Source of the DNA: Datnioides undecimradiatus
Taxonomy: Eukaryota; Chordata; Actinopteri; Lobotiformes; Datnioididae
Assembly (NCBI GenBank): GCA_008933995.1
Contig: WARS01000036.1
Coordinates: forward strand, 1,774,419-1,838,418
Reading direction: 5' to 3'
Length of the DNA stretch: 64,000 nt
Part shown: positions 35,501 through 47,000 of the stretch, in pieces
Layout: the number at the start of each line of letters is the position of its first letter
Position numbering within the stretch: the first letter of the stretch is position 1
Made by a program: the position numbers and the translations under genes
Notes under the pieces: generated by a model
The model's input: the letters and a program-made list of their open reading frames with translations, nothing else
Database searches by the model: none
What the model was told of the DNA's origin: nothing

Positions 35501-36959
35501 GCTGGGGTCATCCTGAGAGAGATGACAGGACAATGATTACATTAAGATTTTACAGGCGCCACATTCAACAACGTCCAATGTGGTAAAATTAGCAGTTTGC
35601 ATATGATCTGATCTGACCTACGTAAGAAAGTGGAGTCTTTTAAAGTCGAATAAATTGACATTTGGTTATTCCTGGTCATTGTTGGACTGGAGGAGACAGA
35701 GTGTAATCTTCTTAAGCTAAGAATCAGCTGCATTTTCAATCACTTTCTCGGAATGTAAATGGTAATATACTATACTGGGTTAATTAGACAAAACCTACAT
35801 TGAGAAGATGATGTAAAGGGGATCGTCTAACTCTGGGGAAACCTCCTCAACCTGAAAGTGAACCTCCCTTTCGAGAGAATCAACAGGCAGATGGAAAACC
35901 TGTTCAGTTCATATGCTTATCTATAAATGTATATTACTGGGACTCACGTTAGATGGGATGTACTTGTCCTCATCATCAATGCCCAGAGGAACAGCGATGA
36001 GCTTCTGAAAGGCCTTCTTCATCCTATCTCTATCACAGATGGCATAGTAGCACAGGATGAGGTTATAGCCCGTCTTAATGTTGGGGCTCTCACTCATAAT
36101 GTGCTCGAAAGATGTTATGGCGTCTGAGTATTGGCCCATTTGGACAAACACCATGCCAATGTTCTGCATGATCTTGATCCTCATTTCCTTGTGAGCGTTG
36201 GAGATCTGGTCCAGTGCCATTCGGTAGAACTTGATGGCTTTAGGGTAGTTCTTCTGTTTGACATAGATGTTGGCCATGTTGACTTTCAGACGCCCTGGAG
36301 GAGCATCACAAACGCAGTTTGAGGGAAATGACAACAAAAGTACAACTGATAAAACAAATAATGTAACAAATAATAGGTCAAAGCACAAATCATGAAATGC
36401 CTGTAAAGAGCCTGTAAACACAGGATTCGCTGTGCAGTTTAACACATCTGTAAACAATATGAAGCTTAGTTGTCCGCTCACCTGCGTTATTGAACATCTT
36501 GTTCTTCACAATGACCTGGTAGCTGTTTAAGGCCTCTGGGTACATTTCATTGTTTGCATACTGGTTGGCAAGGTTGAGCAAAACCTGGTAATGACAGAAA
36601 CAATCTCTATTTCGGGAAATGACAGAAAACAAGCGATTTGACTTCATAAGCAATGGATTAATTGGCAATTAATGTCCTTTTGGTATTATTTCTATTATTC
36701 TATTAATTAGCAATAGATTTCCACTGTCTTCTGATATTATAGGGAAAGAACATAAAAGCTGCATATGATACATATGTCCATACACAATCAAAAGGGGGGT
36801 GCATGCTAATATTTATAAGTGGTAACTCCAGAGTGCTTTTGGGGAATATACCATATGTTTTTGATTCCAGCTGGCAACTAAGAACTGCAAGAGGATCTCT
36901 TGCTTGGTCCTTTAAATTATGCCAACACACTCCCACTCTGAAGAAGTCACCAAATATCT

Positions 36960-37012
<53 letters not shown>

Positions 37013-39377
37013 ATTACTCGTATCAGATAATATATCCAAGAACAATAACAACATGTCGATTTTTTCTTAACTGGCTGGTAACAACCAGGATCAGGAAGTA
37101 GGTTTCCGATAAATTTCTTAGACTGCATAGGAAGTAAATGTTTAATCATTTCATTTACAGACAGTGGAACATCCATTGATGTCCTGCAGCCTGTCTTACA
37201 GAGTAGGTGAGGTCTAAATTGATGTGGTCTGCATTGCCGGACTGCTCCCTCTGTCTCACCAGGGCTCTCTCCTTCCTTCCTGCCTCTTTGGCCTTTTCAA
37301 GAGCCTGTAAAAACACATCACATGCACACACAGAGTAAATACAGGAAGGAGAAACGACCGTCAATGCACAGCTCAGCAGCAGTGACAACACACACACGTC
37401 CAAAAATGATCAGTGCCTCAAGGCAAATGTGCCCTTGGCTGATAAATATTGTTTTTTGAGAGAGCATTTATAATGGCTTTCTGTTGCACCTCACAGTGAA
37501 CTACAAACTGAATCTGTTGGGTGCTGGTGTACAAGGCGCACACAATGAAAAATTAATCAATTGTGTCATTTGGAGACCCTTCTCTCCGAATCCAAACAGC
37601 CAATATTACCTAACAGCACGTTAAAGACTAACAGGGTCTTACCAGTTGCAAGGCTCCCATGCTCTGAGCCATGCAGCTCTCTTCTATCAGGTCATTCACT
37701 TTCTTCTCCAGGATCTTGATCTTCTCCTCAGGCCTGCAACACCACAGACACAGAAATATAATATGTGACAAAGTTGCTCGAAAGCACAGCCTTTCTCTAT
37801 CCGCTTCATAAGACAAGGCTCTTTAGGGACACTTCAGTAATAACTCAATATTACAGTGACAGACACCTTATCTAGTGGTGAGTGGAGCCCAGCTGATGCA
37901 TCCATCAACCTCATTGCTATCACCATATCAGCCGCCATATTGGTAATAAACTCTGCACTAGTTAAATTGTTATGATGTGTACAATATATTACATGGACAC
38001 TCTGAAAAACATACAGAAATACACTGAATTTATTAAACAGTGGTAGTCAGAAATATAATGTTTTCTAACTACAATAATTATATTAACTTTCACTCCATTG
38101 AAATATATTATTTTGTCACTGACTGTTAATGCATTTTTTGGATATAAAATGTATTATACTCAAATATGACAGATCTATCTATCCTAATTCTAATGGATCG
38201 GTGTTCAGCTAATGGGAAAACTCTAACAGCGTGTGATTCTAGCATTCTTTCAAAAAAAAAAAAAAAACCACACTGAAACTCACGTGTCCTCATTTTTTGC
38301 TTCTAGCGGAGGTGCGGGGCCCCTGGACTGGCCCAGAGGGTCAAAGGTGGAGCCTGAAAATACCAATCATACTATACTATAAAGTATAAGGTGTATAAAA
38401 GGTGTATAAACTATAAGGTGTATCAGGAATAACACTTACAATATTTTTTAGATAATAATATTCTTTACAAATATATGTAGGGGTTCATACTGATAAAAAG
38501 TGTTTAATTTCCTTGTTTCTTAAGAAACTAATCAATAACACTCAACAACACTGAAACTTCTTGCTGTTTGTGCCATGTTGACATTGTCTCTCTACAACTG
38601 TGACTGCTCCCTAAAAATAATTTCCATAATCCAGACACAGTAAAAATAGAAAACACTATAGAATCACAATCACAGCACACACTAATCAGGTGTGAGTGAA
38701 GAGTGAACCACAGTTGCCAACAAAACTCTAACAGAGTGTGACTGGTAAACTCACCGCGGGTCAGGGAGGAGGTGTAACCTGCTGCTCTGACAGCAGTCAT
38801 TGGTCGGGCTGCTCCATCCTGTCACATTTTAAAAAAAGCAAAAAAGCAAAAAACAAAAACACTGCTATTGGAAGCCCTTAACGTTTGCTATTGAAACATA
38901 CTCTTACAATAAACTTTGATCTACAGTGATCAAATTGAAGTGGCTACACAGATGTACAGAGTAAGAGACCTTAGCTGTACACTTGAGCAGTCAACCCCAC
39001 TCACCTGCACAGCTCCAGTCATGGGTCTACCCATTGAAGAGGCCATAGGAATCCGAGACTTTGGGAAATAACAAGTGTAATATAGGTGAGAAGAATGAGA
39101 CAAGTCAATAAGAGAGTCTATTTGAAGTGTCCTGATTATTGCAAGTGTATGATGGTTCTTAATCCTGTCATTTGGGCTCATGTAGATCACTTACTCCAAA
39201 GGAGGAAGCTAAAGGCCGAGCTCCAGTGGCAGTGCCAGGGAATTTGGCAGTCATCTGGATAATAAAAGGAAAAATATCTATTAGTGAATGGTAACAAATA
39301 AGTGCAAACAGAACAATATATTACTGATATATATTTGTTGTGATTATTATGTCTCTCTCTCTCTCTCGCTCGCTCTG

Positions 39378-39413
<36 letters not shown>

Positions 39414-39773
39414 AGATACTCACAGGAGGTCTTCTTCCATGACTTGTCCTCACTGCTTGCTGGAAGCCTACATCGTTCTCCAACTCCTTGAAATGAACCA
39501 GTAATTGATTTTTTTACACAGCCACTATCCATTGCTGAAGTTGTTCAATTAATAATTTCAAATAATTTGCGTTGTTGTTCGCTGCCTCTCAAGCTCCTGT
39601 CGCATGTTACACTAACAGTCTGACAAGTGTCTTGGAGCAGCTAACGCAGTTATCTGTTCTTAACTTCATAGCTACTTTAGCTTGAAACTCACCTCGGAGT
39701 CAAACGTTGGATTGTAGTCGTTGTAGCCCGAATAAAGATCGTCCTCCTCCACAGCCAGGTGCACATTTTCCAT
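23541..39773 (-). CDS. IFT88: Intraflagellar transport protein 88 (polaris), complete
   Basis: IFT88 is a TPR protein of the IFT-B1 core, needed to build cilia and for Hedgehog signalling (established). There are 24 coding exons on the minus strand: 39773-39693, 39486-39424, 39254-39195, 39058-39005, 38818-38755, 38353-38284, 37733-37643, 37304-37200, 36584-36482, 36294-35948, 35512-35442, 35297-35211, 34709-34610, 32647-32561, 32484-32298, 31961-31853, 31685-31535, 31417-31302, 30851-30799, 30637-30572, 30478-30372, 28283-28211, 24527-24420, 23662-23541. Phases join throughout: 2,475 nt, 824 residues, the usual length. The N-terminus is MENVHLAVEEDDLYSGYNDY. Disordered residues to about 140 include SMGRPMTGAVQ. 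TPR repeats run from about 195 to 710 (KAIKFYRMALDQ, YEKAAEFYKEALRND). The end is acidic, DDDFADEELGDDLLPE. The first ATG lies in the conserved start context; a longer N-terminus as in one human form is not visible. Confidence 0.97.
24952..24971. repeat. (TG)n microsatellite
   Basis: Ten TG units in the IFT88 intron. Confidence 0.88.
25376..25391. repeat. (GT)n microsatellite
   Basis: Eight GT units in the IFT88 intron. Confidence 0.8.
26142..26161. repeat. (CA)n microsatellite
   Basis: Ten CA units in the IFT88 intron. Confidence 0.88.
28284..30371 (-). other. IFT88 intron of 2.1 kb
   Basis: Lies between the TPR-end exon (30478-30372) and the basic exon starting RVKSGRESS. I see no exon, RNA gene or recognisable transposon in it. 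Confidence 0.65.
32648..34609 (-). other. IFT88 intron of 2.0 kb
   Basis: AT-rich, especially 33120-33520. No coding segment recognised. The minus-strand frames at 33513-34128 are low-complexity hydrophobic translations of AT/CT-rich DNA. Confidence 0.65.
36963..37010. repeat. (CA)24 microsatellite in an IFT88 intron
   Basis: Uninterrupted 48-bp run. The IFT88 transcript is read from the other strand, so the pre-mRNA carries (UG)24 here, about 190 nt after the donor of exon 37304-37200. Confidence 0.95.
39352..39414. repeat. Compound (TC)n-(CA)n microsatellite beside the IFT88 exon 2 donor
   Basis: TC repeats with GCTC interruptions, then about 13 CA units, ending 10 bp from the coding exon at 39424-39486. 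In the transcript the intron begins GTGAGTATC and runs straight into UG repeats. Confidence 0.92.
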
Positions 39774-40277
39774 TTTTCTTTCTCCACTGAGGTGCTGTAA
39801 CGAAATGCTCGTGTAAATGGAAAATAAACTGACACCTAAGCGAGGTAACGGCAAAAGTTTGTTGTCGTTTCAGGGTTCAATCCCACAATCCAACGCGGCG
39901 TGGGTGGGGGAGTTTCATTAACAAATCTCTGATTGGTTACTTTCGCGTCAATCATCAAAGAGCCTTATCATAATTGGCCCAAACTGCTTTATCCGTTGCT
40001 AGGATACAAGGGTAAGCTATCTGCACGTTCTTTCTTGTTTCCAACACAGTTTCACCCCCGGCTTCAATTCAAGCAACGTAAACATAACTTGAATGATAGC
40101 AGAAATATTGGGCTCTAGCTTTGTGTTGCCGGTAAATTGCAGCGAATGTGCCTTTTGGGATAAGTTTGTCCTTCTAGGTTGCCGTACTGGTAGCAGCGTG
40201 ACTCTGGAGAGGCGGCGCCACAGTTTTGATAGAAGTATTGTTTGTTTTGCCAGAGCTGAACACATAACTTGTGCAAA
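39774..40277. promoter_or_regulatory. Bidirectional IFT88 / CRYL1 promoter region
   Basis: The two start codons are 504 bp apart on opposite strands, so both 5' UTRs and both core promoters must lie here unless upstream exons exist elsewhere. An inverted CCAAT (ATTGG at 39932-39936) and an X-box-like site (39995-40007) are present. No TATA box is evident. Confidence 0.6.
39995..40007. promoter_or_regulatory. X-box-like candidate RFX site
   Basis: GTTGCTAGGATAC has a perfect GTTGCT half-site (RYYNYY), a 1-bp spacer and a second half-site, GGATAC, with one deviation from RRNRAC. RFX factors commonly regulate ciliary genes such as IFT88 (established). The site assignment is inference. Confidence 0.35.
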
Positions 40278-43200
40278 ATGAGCTCATCTGACATGAAGAT
40301 CATTACTGTGATCGGCAGGTCAGTATAAAAAGACGCTCTACTGGTGTTAAACTTTGCACCCGGGTTATGCAAATATTAGAATGTATTTTAGGAACTGATA
40401 TAATTTCCTTTTGTGAAATGATGACTTCAGCATTAATTATTATGCATATAATTTTAGTTTAGTAATCGCATATTATAGTTTCATATTGCAACTAACATTA
40501 CTCTACAGGACTGTTTTAAATGCATGCTCAGATCTCTTGGCGTGTAGTTTTATATAAGTGATTTCCTGACCTCTGGCACCTGATCATCATAGCTGTGCAC
40601 CTTCCCTTTCAGTTATTTTTCCTGACTATTGTAGACAAGGCTCAGCCCACTTTATGTTGTGTTGAGGGTCCATCATTGGAGTCTACTTTGTGTAGGCTTA
40701 CATTTTAACCTGTTTTTTATCCCACTCTTCATTATTTCTACAAACTGCTATATTTGGCAGTCCTCTCACTTGACCTCTTGTAGACCTGGAGAGTAAATAT
40801 AAAGTGTCACAGCCAAAAAATCACTGCACTTTGTGTCCAGGTTTTCAGAATTATTCACATTGTGTCATTTTGTCTTCATTACAGTAAAGAGTGAACATTT
40901 GAAATGTCTGTTGTCTGATCTCTGTGCTTGCGCGTGCCTGTCAGTGGGCTGATAGGCCGCTCCTGGGCTATGGTGTTTGTAAGTGGAGGCTGCAGTGTGA
41001 AGATCTATGACAACCAACCAGGACAGGCTGCCAAGGCCATCACAGAGATCAGGTCAGTCCTACTACACAGTACTGCAGTCTGTCTCCAGCATAAAACATT
41101 ATGTAAAATAGTCTTACAGTCTTAATTATGGCCTTACTTAATAGACTTGCGTAATACTCCATTCACTTCTCGTCATTGTAGACATACTCCCAACTCTTCC
41201 CTCTGCATTTAAGATTCCAGCATACTTCTCATTACCTGGTGCCTCCTGGAAACTATTGATGCTGAGGGCCTATAGTGCACATAATATCAGGCTGTATTTC
41301 CAGGGCATGCCCAGAGGTCCTGGAAAAGAGTTAATGTCTAGATTTAAGTTACATGTACGTGTAACTGCTTGATTTGCACCTCTTCTGTTTTTGTAAAATA
41401 TTTTCTTTTTGGATAAATTTGGTATCATTTCCAATATTTTTTATATTTTTAAAAAGTCTTGCATTTTTGTTTACAAAAATTAAACGTACCTTGAATTACA
41501 AAGGTATTTCCACCGTGGTTGGGTCACAGTAATGTAAATGTCTGGTCTGACCTGAGCAAATGTTTTTCCAGGCTGATGAAGGTTTTCGAAGGAAAGAAAA
41601 ACATTAGAGGGACAGTTCACCCCCAGATATTATAAAACTCTTTGCCCTCCTGCAGATAGCAAACGTTTTCATGCTTCCACTACCTGAATCACACATGATG
41701 AATATGATTGGTTTGACTTCAGTGACTCTTTAGCATATGACGATTTGCCACTTTCATGTTCATGAGTATTATGAACAGCTCTATGAACATTAACAAGACA
41801 TATAGACTGGCCCCCATATGTTCACAGCTCACGAGGCTCTGTCCAAAACATAATGCATTCTCCCTTCCAGCACATGGGCACTGCATGATCAGTGACTTCC
41901 TCTTGCTATAGCGACACATGGACAGACACATGCTTAGGGCTAAAAACCCTTTCATAGCTTAGTCATCGCTAGTTAAACATTACAGAAGAATGACAAAGGA
42001 CTTTTGGTGAAAACCTCTGTTACAATACTGTCTAATATAAAGAAGATCCACAGACCTCAAAACTATAAAACAAACCCAACCTCTTTACAAGCTCTGATTA
42101 CTGTCAGTTTAATCTCCCCTGTTATTAGTTGCTGCTGCCTCTGGGGCATACACTGTAACTGTTCACACTCTGGGCTGGATGAACAGTAGAGGGTGTCATC
42201 GTACTCGTGCCATCAGTCTCCCTATTGCTCAACAAGTATTAAAAACTGTCTTTAATCCTGTGCCCTGTTTTCAGAAGGTGTAATTATTTTAATTAACAAA
42301 TTTATGTGTGCTCTAATTCCTTCTAAATGACAGCTGCTACTGTGCAACCATGAGTGGCAATCAGTTCATTTTTGTTTGTACATATGTGGCTGGGAAACAT
42401 TCAGGCCTCCATCCACAAACCAACCTTTCTTAGAAAACCATTTAAATCTGCTGCGTGTATACTGAAGTACTGACTCCTTAGATTTGAAAGGGTGATGTTT
42501 CATGTCATTCTGGACTATTTGTTTCATGCATAGTCTTTGGAGAAAGGTGCGTGAGTGTCAACTGCCTCTTTGACTCTGTGTTGGTTCAGGAAGCAGTTGG
42601 AGGAGCTGGAGAAAGCCAACATGCTGAGGGGGGAGTTGACCGCCACGCAGCAGCTCGCCCTGCTCAGCAGTTACGATGACCTGGCTCAGGCCCTGGAGGG
42701 TGCCTTCTTTGTCCAGGTGACACATAACACTAGACTTGTTTGTCAGCTGTGCTAAAAACAAATGGAAACCACTGATTGGTTGATCTCCTCCGCACATTTG
42801 ACACGACCCAGATCGTCAAGACTTTCATAAAACATCCATCACTGCATTGCACGTGTAATCAAATCTATGTAGTGGATGACTCAGCGGCAGTGCTACATAA
42901 TTAGTTCAACTATTGGTTCATCCACCATAAATCAAATTTCGGAGTGACACACTAACCTCAGTGTAGTATGTGCTGGCATTTTCAAATTATCATCCTCAAG
43001 GTGGCGCAACATCACTGGTTAACACTTTCACATCACTTACCGTACGATGGCACAAACCCCAGCTACTGTACAAAAAAGACTCAATAGCCTCCTATTACTT
43101 GTGTTTTCATGTAATAGATTACTTATTGTGGGTCATCAGCAAATTGCTCTGCCATTTAAGCTAGACATGCATCACTATAGAAGCACTGCTGTGAATTAAT

Positions 43201-43978
43201 GTGTAGTAATGTGTCCAGCAACTTGTGATATAATATGACTTTTTATCAGTGTCTTAATCATCGACCTTGTGTTGTTCCTGTCATCATTTATACCTCTCTG
43301 TGTAATGTAACCTCACTTCCCCATACTTAGTTACTCCCCAGGGATGAATCTCTTGGCTAATCACTATTAAATAAAAAATAATGTTATAATGTGGAAACAC
43401 TGTCATGTTTTATGAGCAGACTGTTATCTAAACTTACAGAGGACACAAGAATTTGACTTTGACAGAAGATTCAGGAGAGCAACAGCTGAAATCATTACAT
43501 GACATTTTAAAAACCCCAATCACTCATCTTGTCTTTGTCACGCTGAGAGCACAAACACAGACTCAACAACGGACACGTGCTTATCCTGACCCAGGCATAT
43601 ATCACTCAGCCGCTTCAGATCAAACAGAAAGTTGACTTTTTAAGCCAAAAACATGTCTCGACTCTGTCCAAACAGACAATAGAGCTCTTCATTGCACGAG
43701 TGGTGATCAGAGCGCAGAGGGAGAGGTTATGGCCAAGCTAAATCAATACTCACACGACCAAGGAACAATAGAGGACTTATTAGAAACAGGGAAGCACAAG
43801 GTAGAAAAATGCAAAGTTTCCCTGTTCTACACATTTCACAGCTTCTCTAGAGGAGGACAAGAATTGCAGGAAATTGTCTTGGTCAGATTACAGAATACAG
43901 AACATATCAACACATGTGACTGACATGAATCCATACTAGCCTCATACTTGTACAGAACCACTCCTCACATTCCTCACT

Positions 43979-44068
<90 letters not shown>

Positions 44069-47000
44069 AGCTGTTGTTCCACATCCAACATACTGCTTCA
44101 GTCAGATAGATATTGTCTCCCTGTTGGAGGAGAGGGGATGTGATCAGATACAAATATCCCACTAAAAAGTCAAATAAGTCATGAGGTTGATGAAATCAAA
44201 CTATGAAAATACACAACTGAGTGGGACTTTGTTTTGAAAAGAAACCTGTTTATGTTCACACTGTTAATGACTAGAGTATCACCATCATCATTATAACACA
44301 CACGCAGGTATGCTGCTCGCCCAGCCAGTTATTGCAGTTCTACACACTTTCCACCAATGCCATTTAAAGTGCATATTAACACCCCACTACCGCTTTTGAC
44401 AGCCACTCCTTTCCTGCACTCTGTCAGGCCAGCTACACAAAACACAACCCAAACTGGTTGGATCCAGTACAGCATAGGAACAATTAAACCCTCAAAGTGT
44501 CTGTCAAAGTGCATTATGAGTGGCTCCATGGAATCAGTTTGTAGTTTTACACTTAACAACAAATAAAAAATAAAAGTTTTTAATTTACTATTGCAATTAT
44601 TAACTTCATCCTTACTGTAATTGAAGAATGTAAGTTAAGTTAATTAAGTTCTTGAATTAAGCTCTCTCATTGAATTCCTTTTGTTTGTGCGTGCGTGTTC
44701 ACTTTCCCACATGCGCGTGTGCACGTGTGTCTTCCAGGAGTGCGTGTTTGAGCAGCTTGAGGTCAAGCAGAGCGTCTTCCAGGACGTTGAGCGTCTCGTG
44801 GGAAAAGAGGTCATCCTGAGCAGCTCCACTTCCTGTCTGGTGCCAAGCAATGTCTTCTCTAAAGTACAGAACAGGAGCCGCTGCCTCGTTTCCCATCCGG
44901 TTAGTGCTATGACAGTTCTGGACCAGCGGGTAGCATGAAGGCATTCCAACCTGATGAGCTCTGAACTAGGGCAGATTAGTTAATTCCCCAGTAATGTAAA
45001 GTATTTACAGTTTCCTGCCATCACTACAATCTCAGACATTTAACAATTCCCACCTCTTTCATTTATCCTTCCTTTATCCTGTGAGCTTTTTAGTGATGTA
45101 GTCCCTCTGTTAACAGCCACATTGGACGCTGAAGCTCAGTCATAAACACATCCAAAAGTTCCAGTCAAACATGTCAGACATATTTAGAAGACAGCTAATA
45201 TACTGCATTTGATCACAGTCATCAGGTGTATCATTACAACAGTAATGATAACAAATCTATCAGTGATAGTGTTGTAGCCGTGGGTAGGACCTCTAGCTTT
45301 CCCATGGTGGTTACCATTACCACTGTTGTGCAGTTTTGTAGTTTTGAAAGACCAGTCCATTCGACAGGGAGCAAATAAAGAGTCTAATATTACATTGTAT
45401 CATTTGTGTCTACTCTGTTCAGAGCATCATATGGGCTGTTATTTATATTTTAGATAAACTCAACCATAAAGTTGTTAAAAAAAAAGTTCTTACTTCACTT
45501 TCACATTCTTTTCTGTCATGTCGTCATGGTTCTGGTGCTCACTATGATAACATTCAACATGACCCACCCATCGGAGATGAAATGAAGGCTTAGCACCATC
45601 TCAGTGCCAAGCTTAAAGGGATTAGTGTTTACTCCAGAGTGCGCTATCCTGTTCTTTTCTGTCAGTATTTTGGTCAGTAGGTTAGAGAGGTGGTATAATG
45701 AGAAGGGGTAGGTTTAGGATTGTGCACTGTAGTGTTGCGTATGTTTAAATTACATTTGTAGACATTTGTATTTTGAATAAATAGAGACACCCAACATTTG
45801 AAGTATGATATGCATTCTGTTAATACACAGATATAAATACTGCATACTTAACATGATCACATGGGTCAGTTAGACTCACAGGTTTAGAACAGTTCCTGGT
45901 TCAGCTGAGGCTCTGTTCAGTAGTAGTCTTGTGGTATTGTTCTGTTTAATCTGAGTAACAGTGCAGTGATTTGTAGATGATACAGCTTACCACAGAGAAG
46001 TGCTGTACTGGGTTATACTGTAGTTATAATACTGTAAGTGGTACAGGGCAGAGTGGCCTGTGATTTGTAAAGTAATCTTAGAATAGAGACCTGACAGCAG
46101 TAACCTGAGTTTTTTGAAGTTTTGTCCGAACATGCTGGAGAAATGTGACATTTCATTAGGCTCAGATCCTCTTCGGATCCTCAGTGAAGTATCCACTGTA
46201 TGACATGTGATTGTTCTGTACTCTCCAGGTCAACCCACCCTACTATGTCAAACTGGTGGAGCTGGTGCCTCACCCAGAGACAAGAGCAACCGTTATGGAC
46301 ACCACCCATGCCTTAATGACCAAGGTAAAGAGCCCAGATTTCACAATCCAGGGCTGGAAATTACTCATATGTCAGAACCTGCAGGAGAGGTGAGAAAAAA
46401 GTAAAAAAAAGTAAAATTCATAAAAGGGGCCAGAATTGAATTAATACAGGATGTGTAGTATTAGTACGAATCTTAACTTGCAAAATGTTTCACAATGTCT
46501 TCTTGTTTGATATTTGACACCACGTCTGTGAATACAGCCCGGCCCTGAAATCTGGAATGAGTGTGTCACTAGTCCCTGGATTATACTATATCAGAGACTG
46601 AAGTCTACCAGTCTGAAGTCTACTAGTCTGTGCAAGCTAAATTTTCCTAACATGCTGAAATAAGTGGGGTCCAGTGGCTTCCTGGAGGGAAGCGGATCAG
46701 TGTAACTCCCTGGCCACCTCGTGCTCAGGTTGGCAGCAATGTAAATCACCTCCTCACTGATTTCTCTTGATTCAGGTTGGACAGGCACCAGTCTCTCTGA
46801 AGAAAGAGATTGATGGCTTTGCCCTCAACAGAGTGCAGGCGGCCATCATCGCAGAGTCCTGGAGGCTGGTCCAGGTCAGTGTCTTGTTTCTCTCCTCGGG
46901 TGCTTCTTTTTAAATATTAGGCCAATTATTGCAGCAAACGTGGCTCATGCTTACAACAAAAGGGTAATCCAAAGCCAAATGAATTCATAAGAAAATCAGA

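Noticed and set aside
41600-41640. GGACAGTTCACCCC word resembling a common teleost repeat
   Set aside because: Only about 15 bp match from memory and no ends or duplication are visible.
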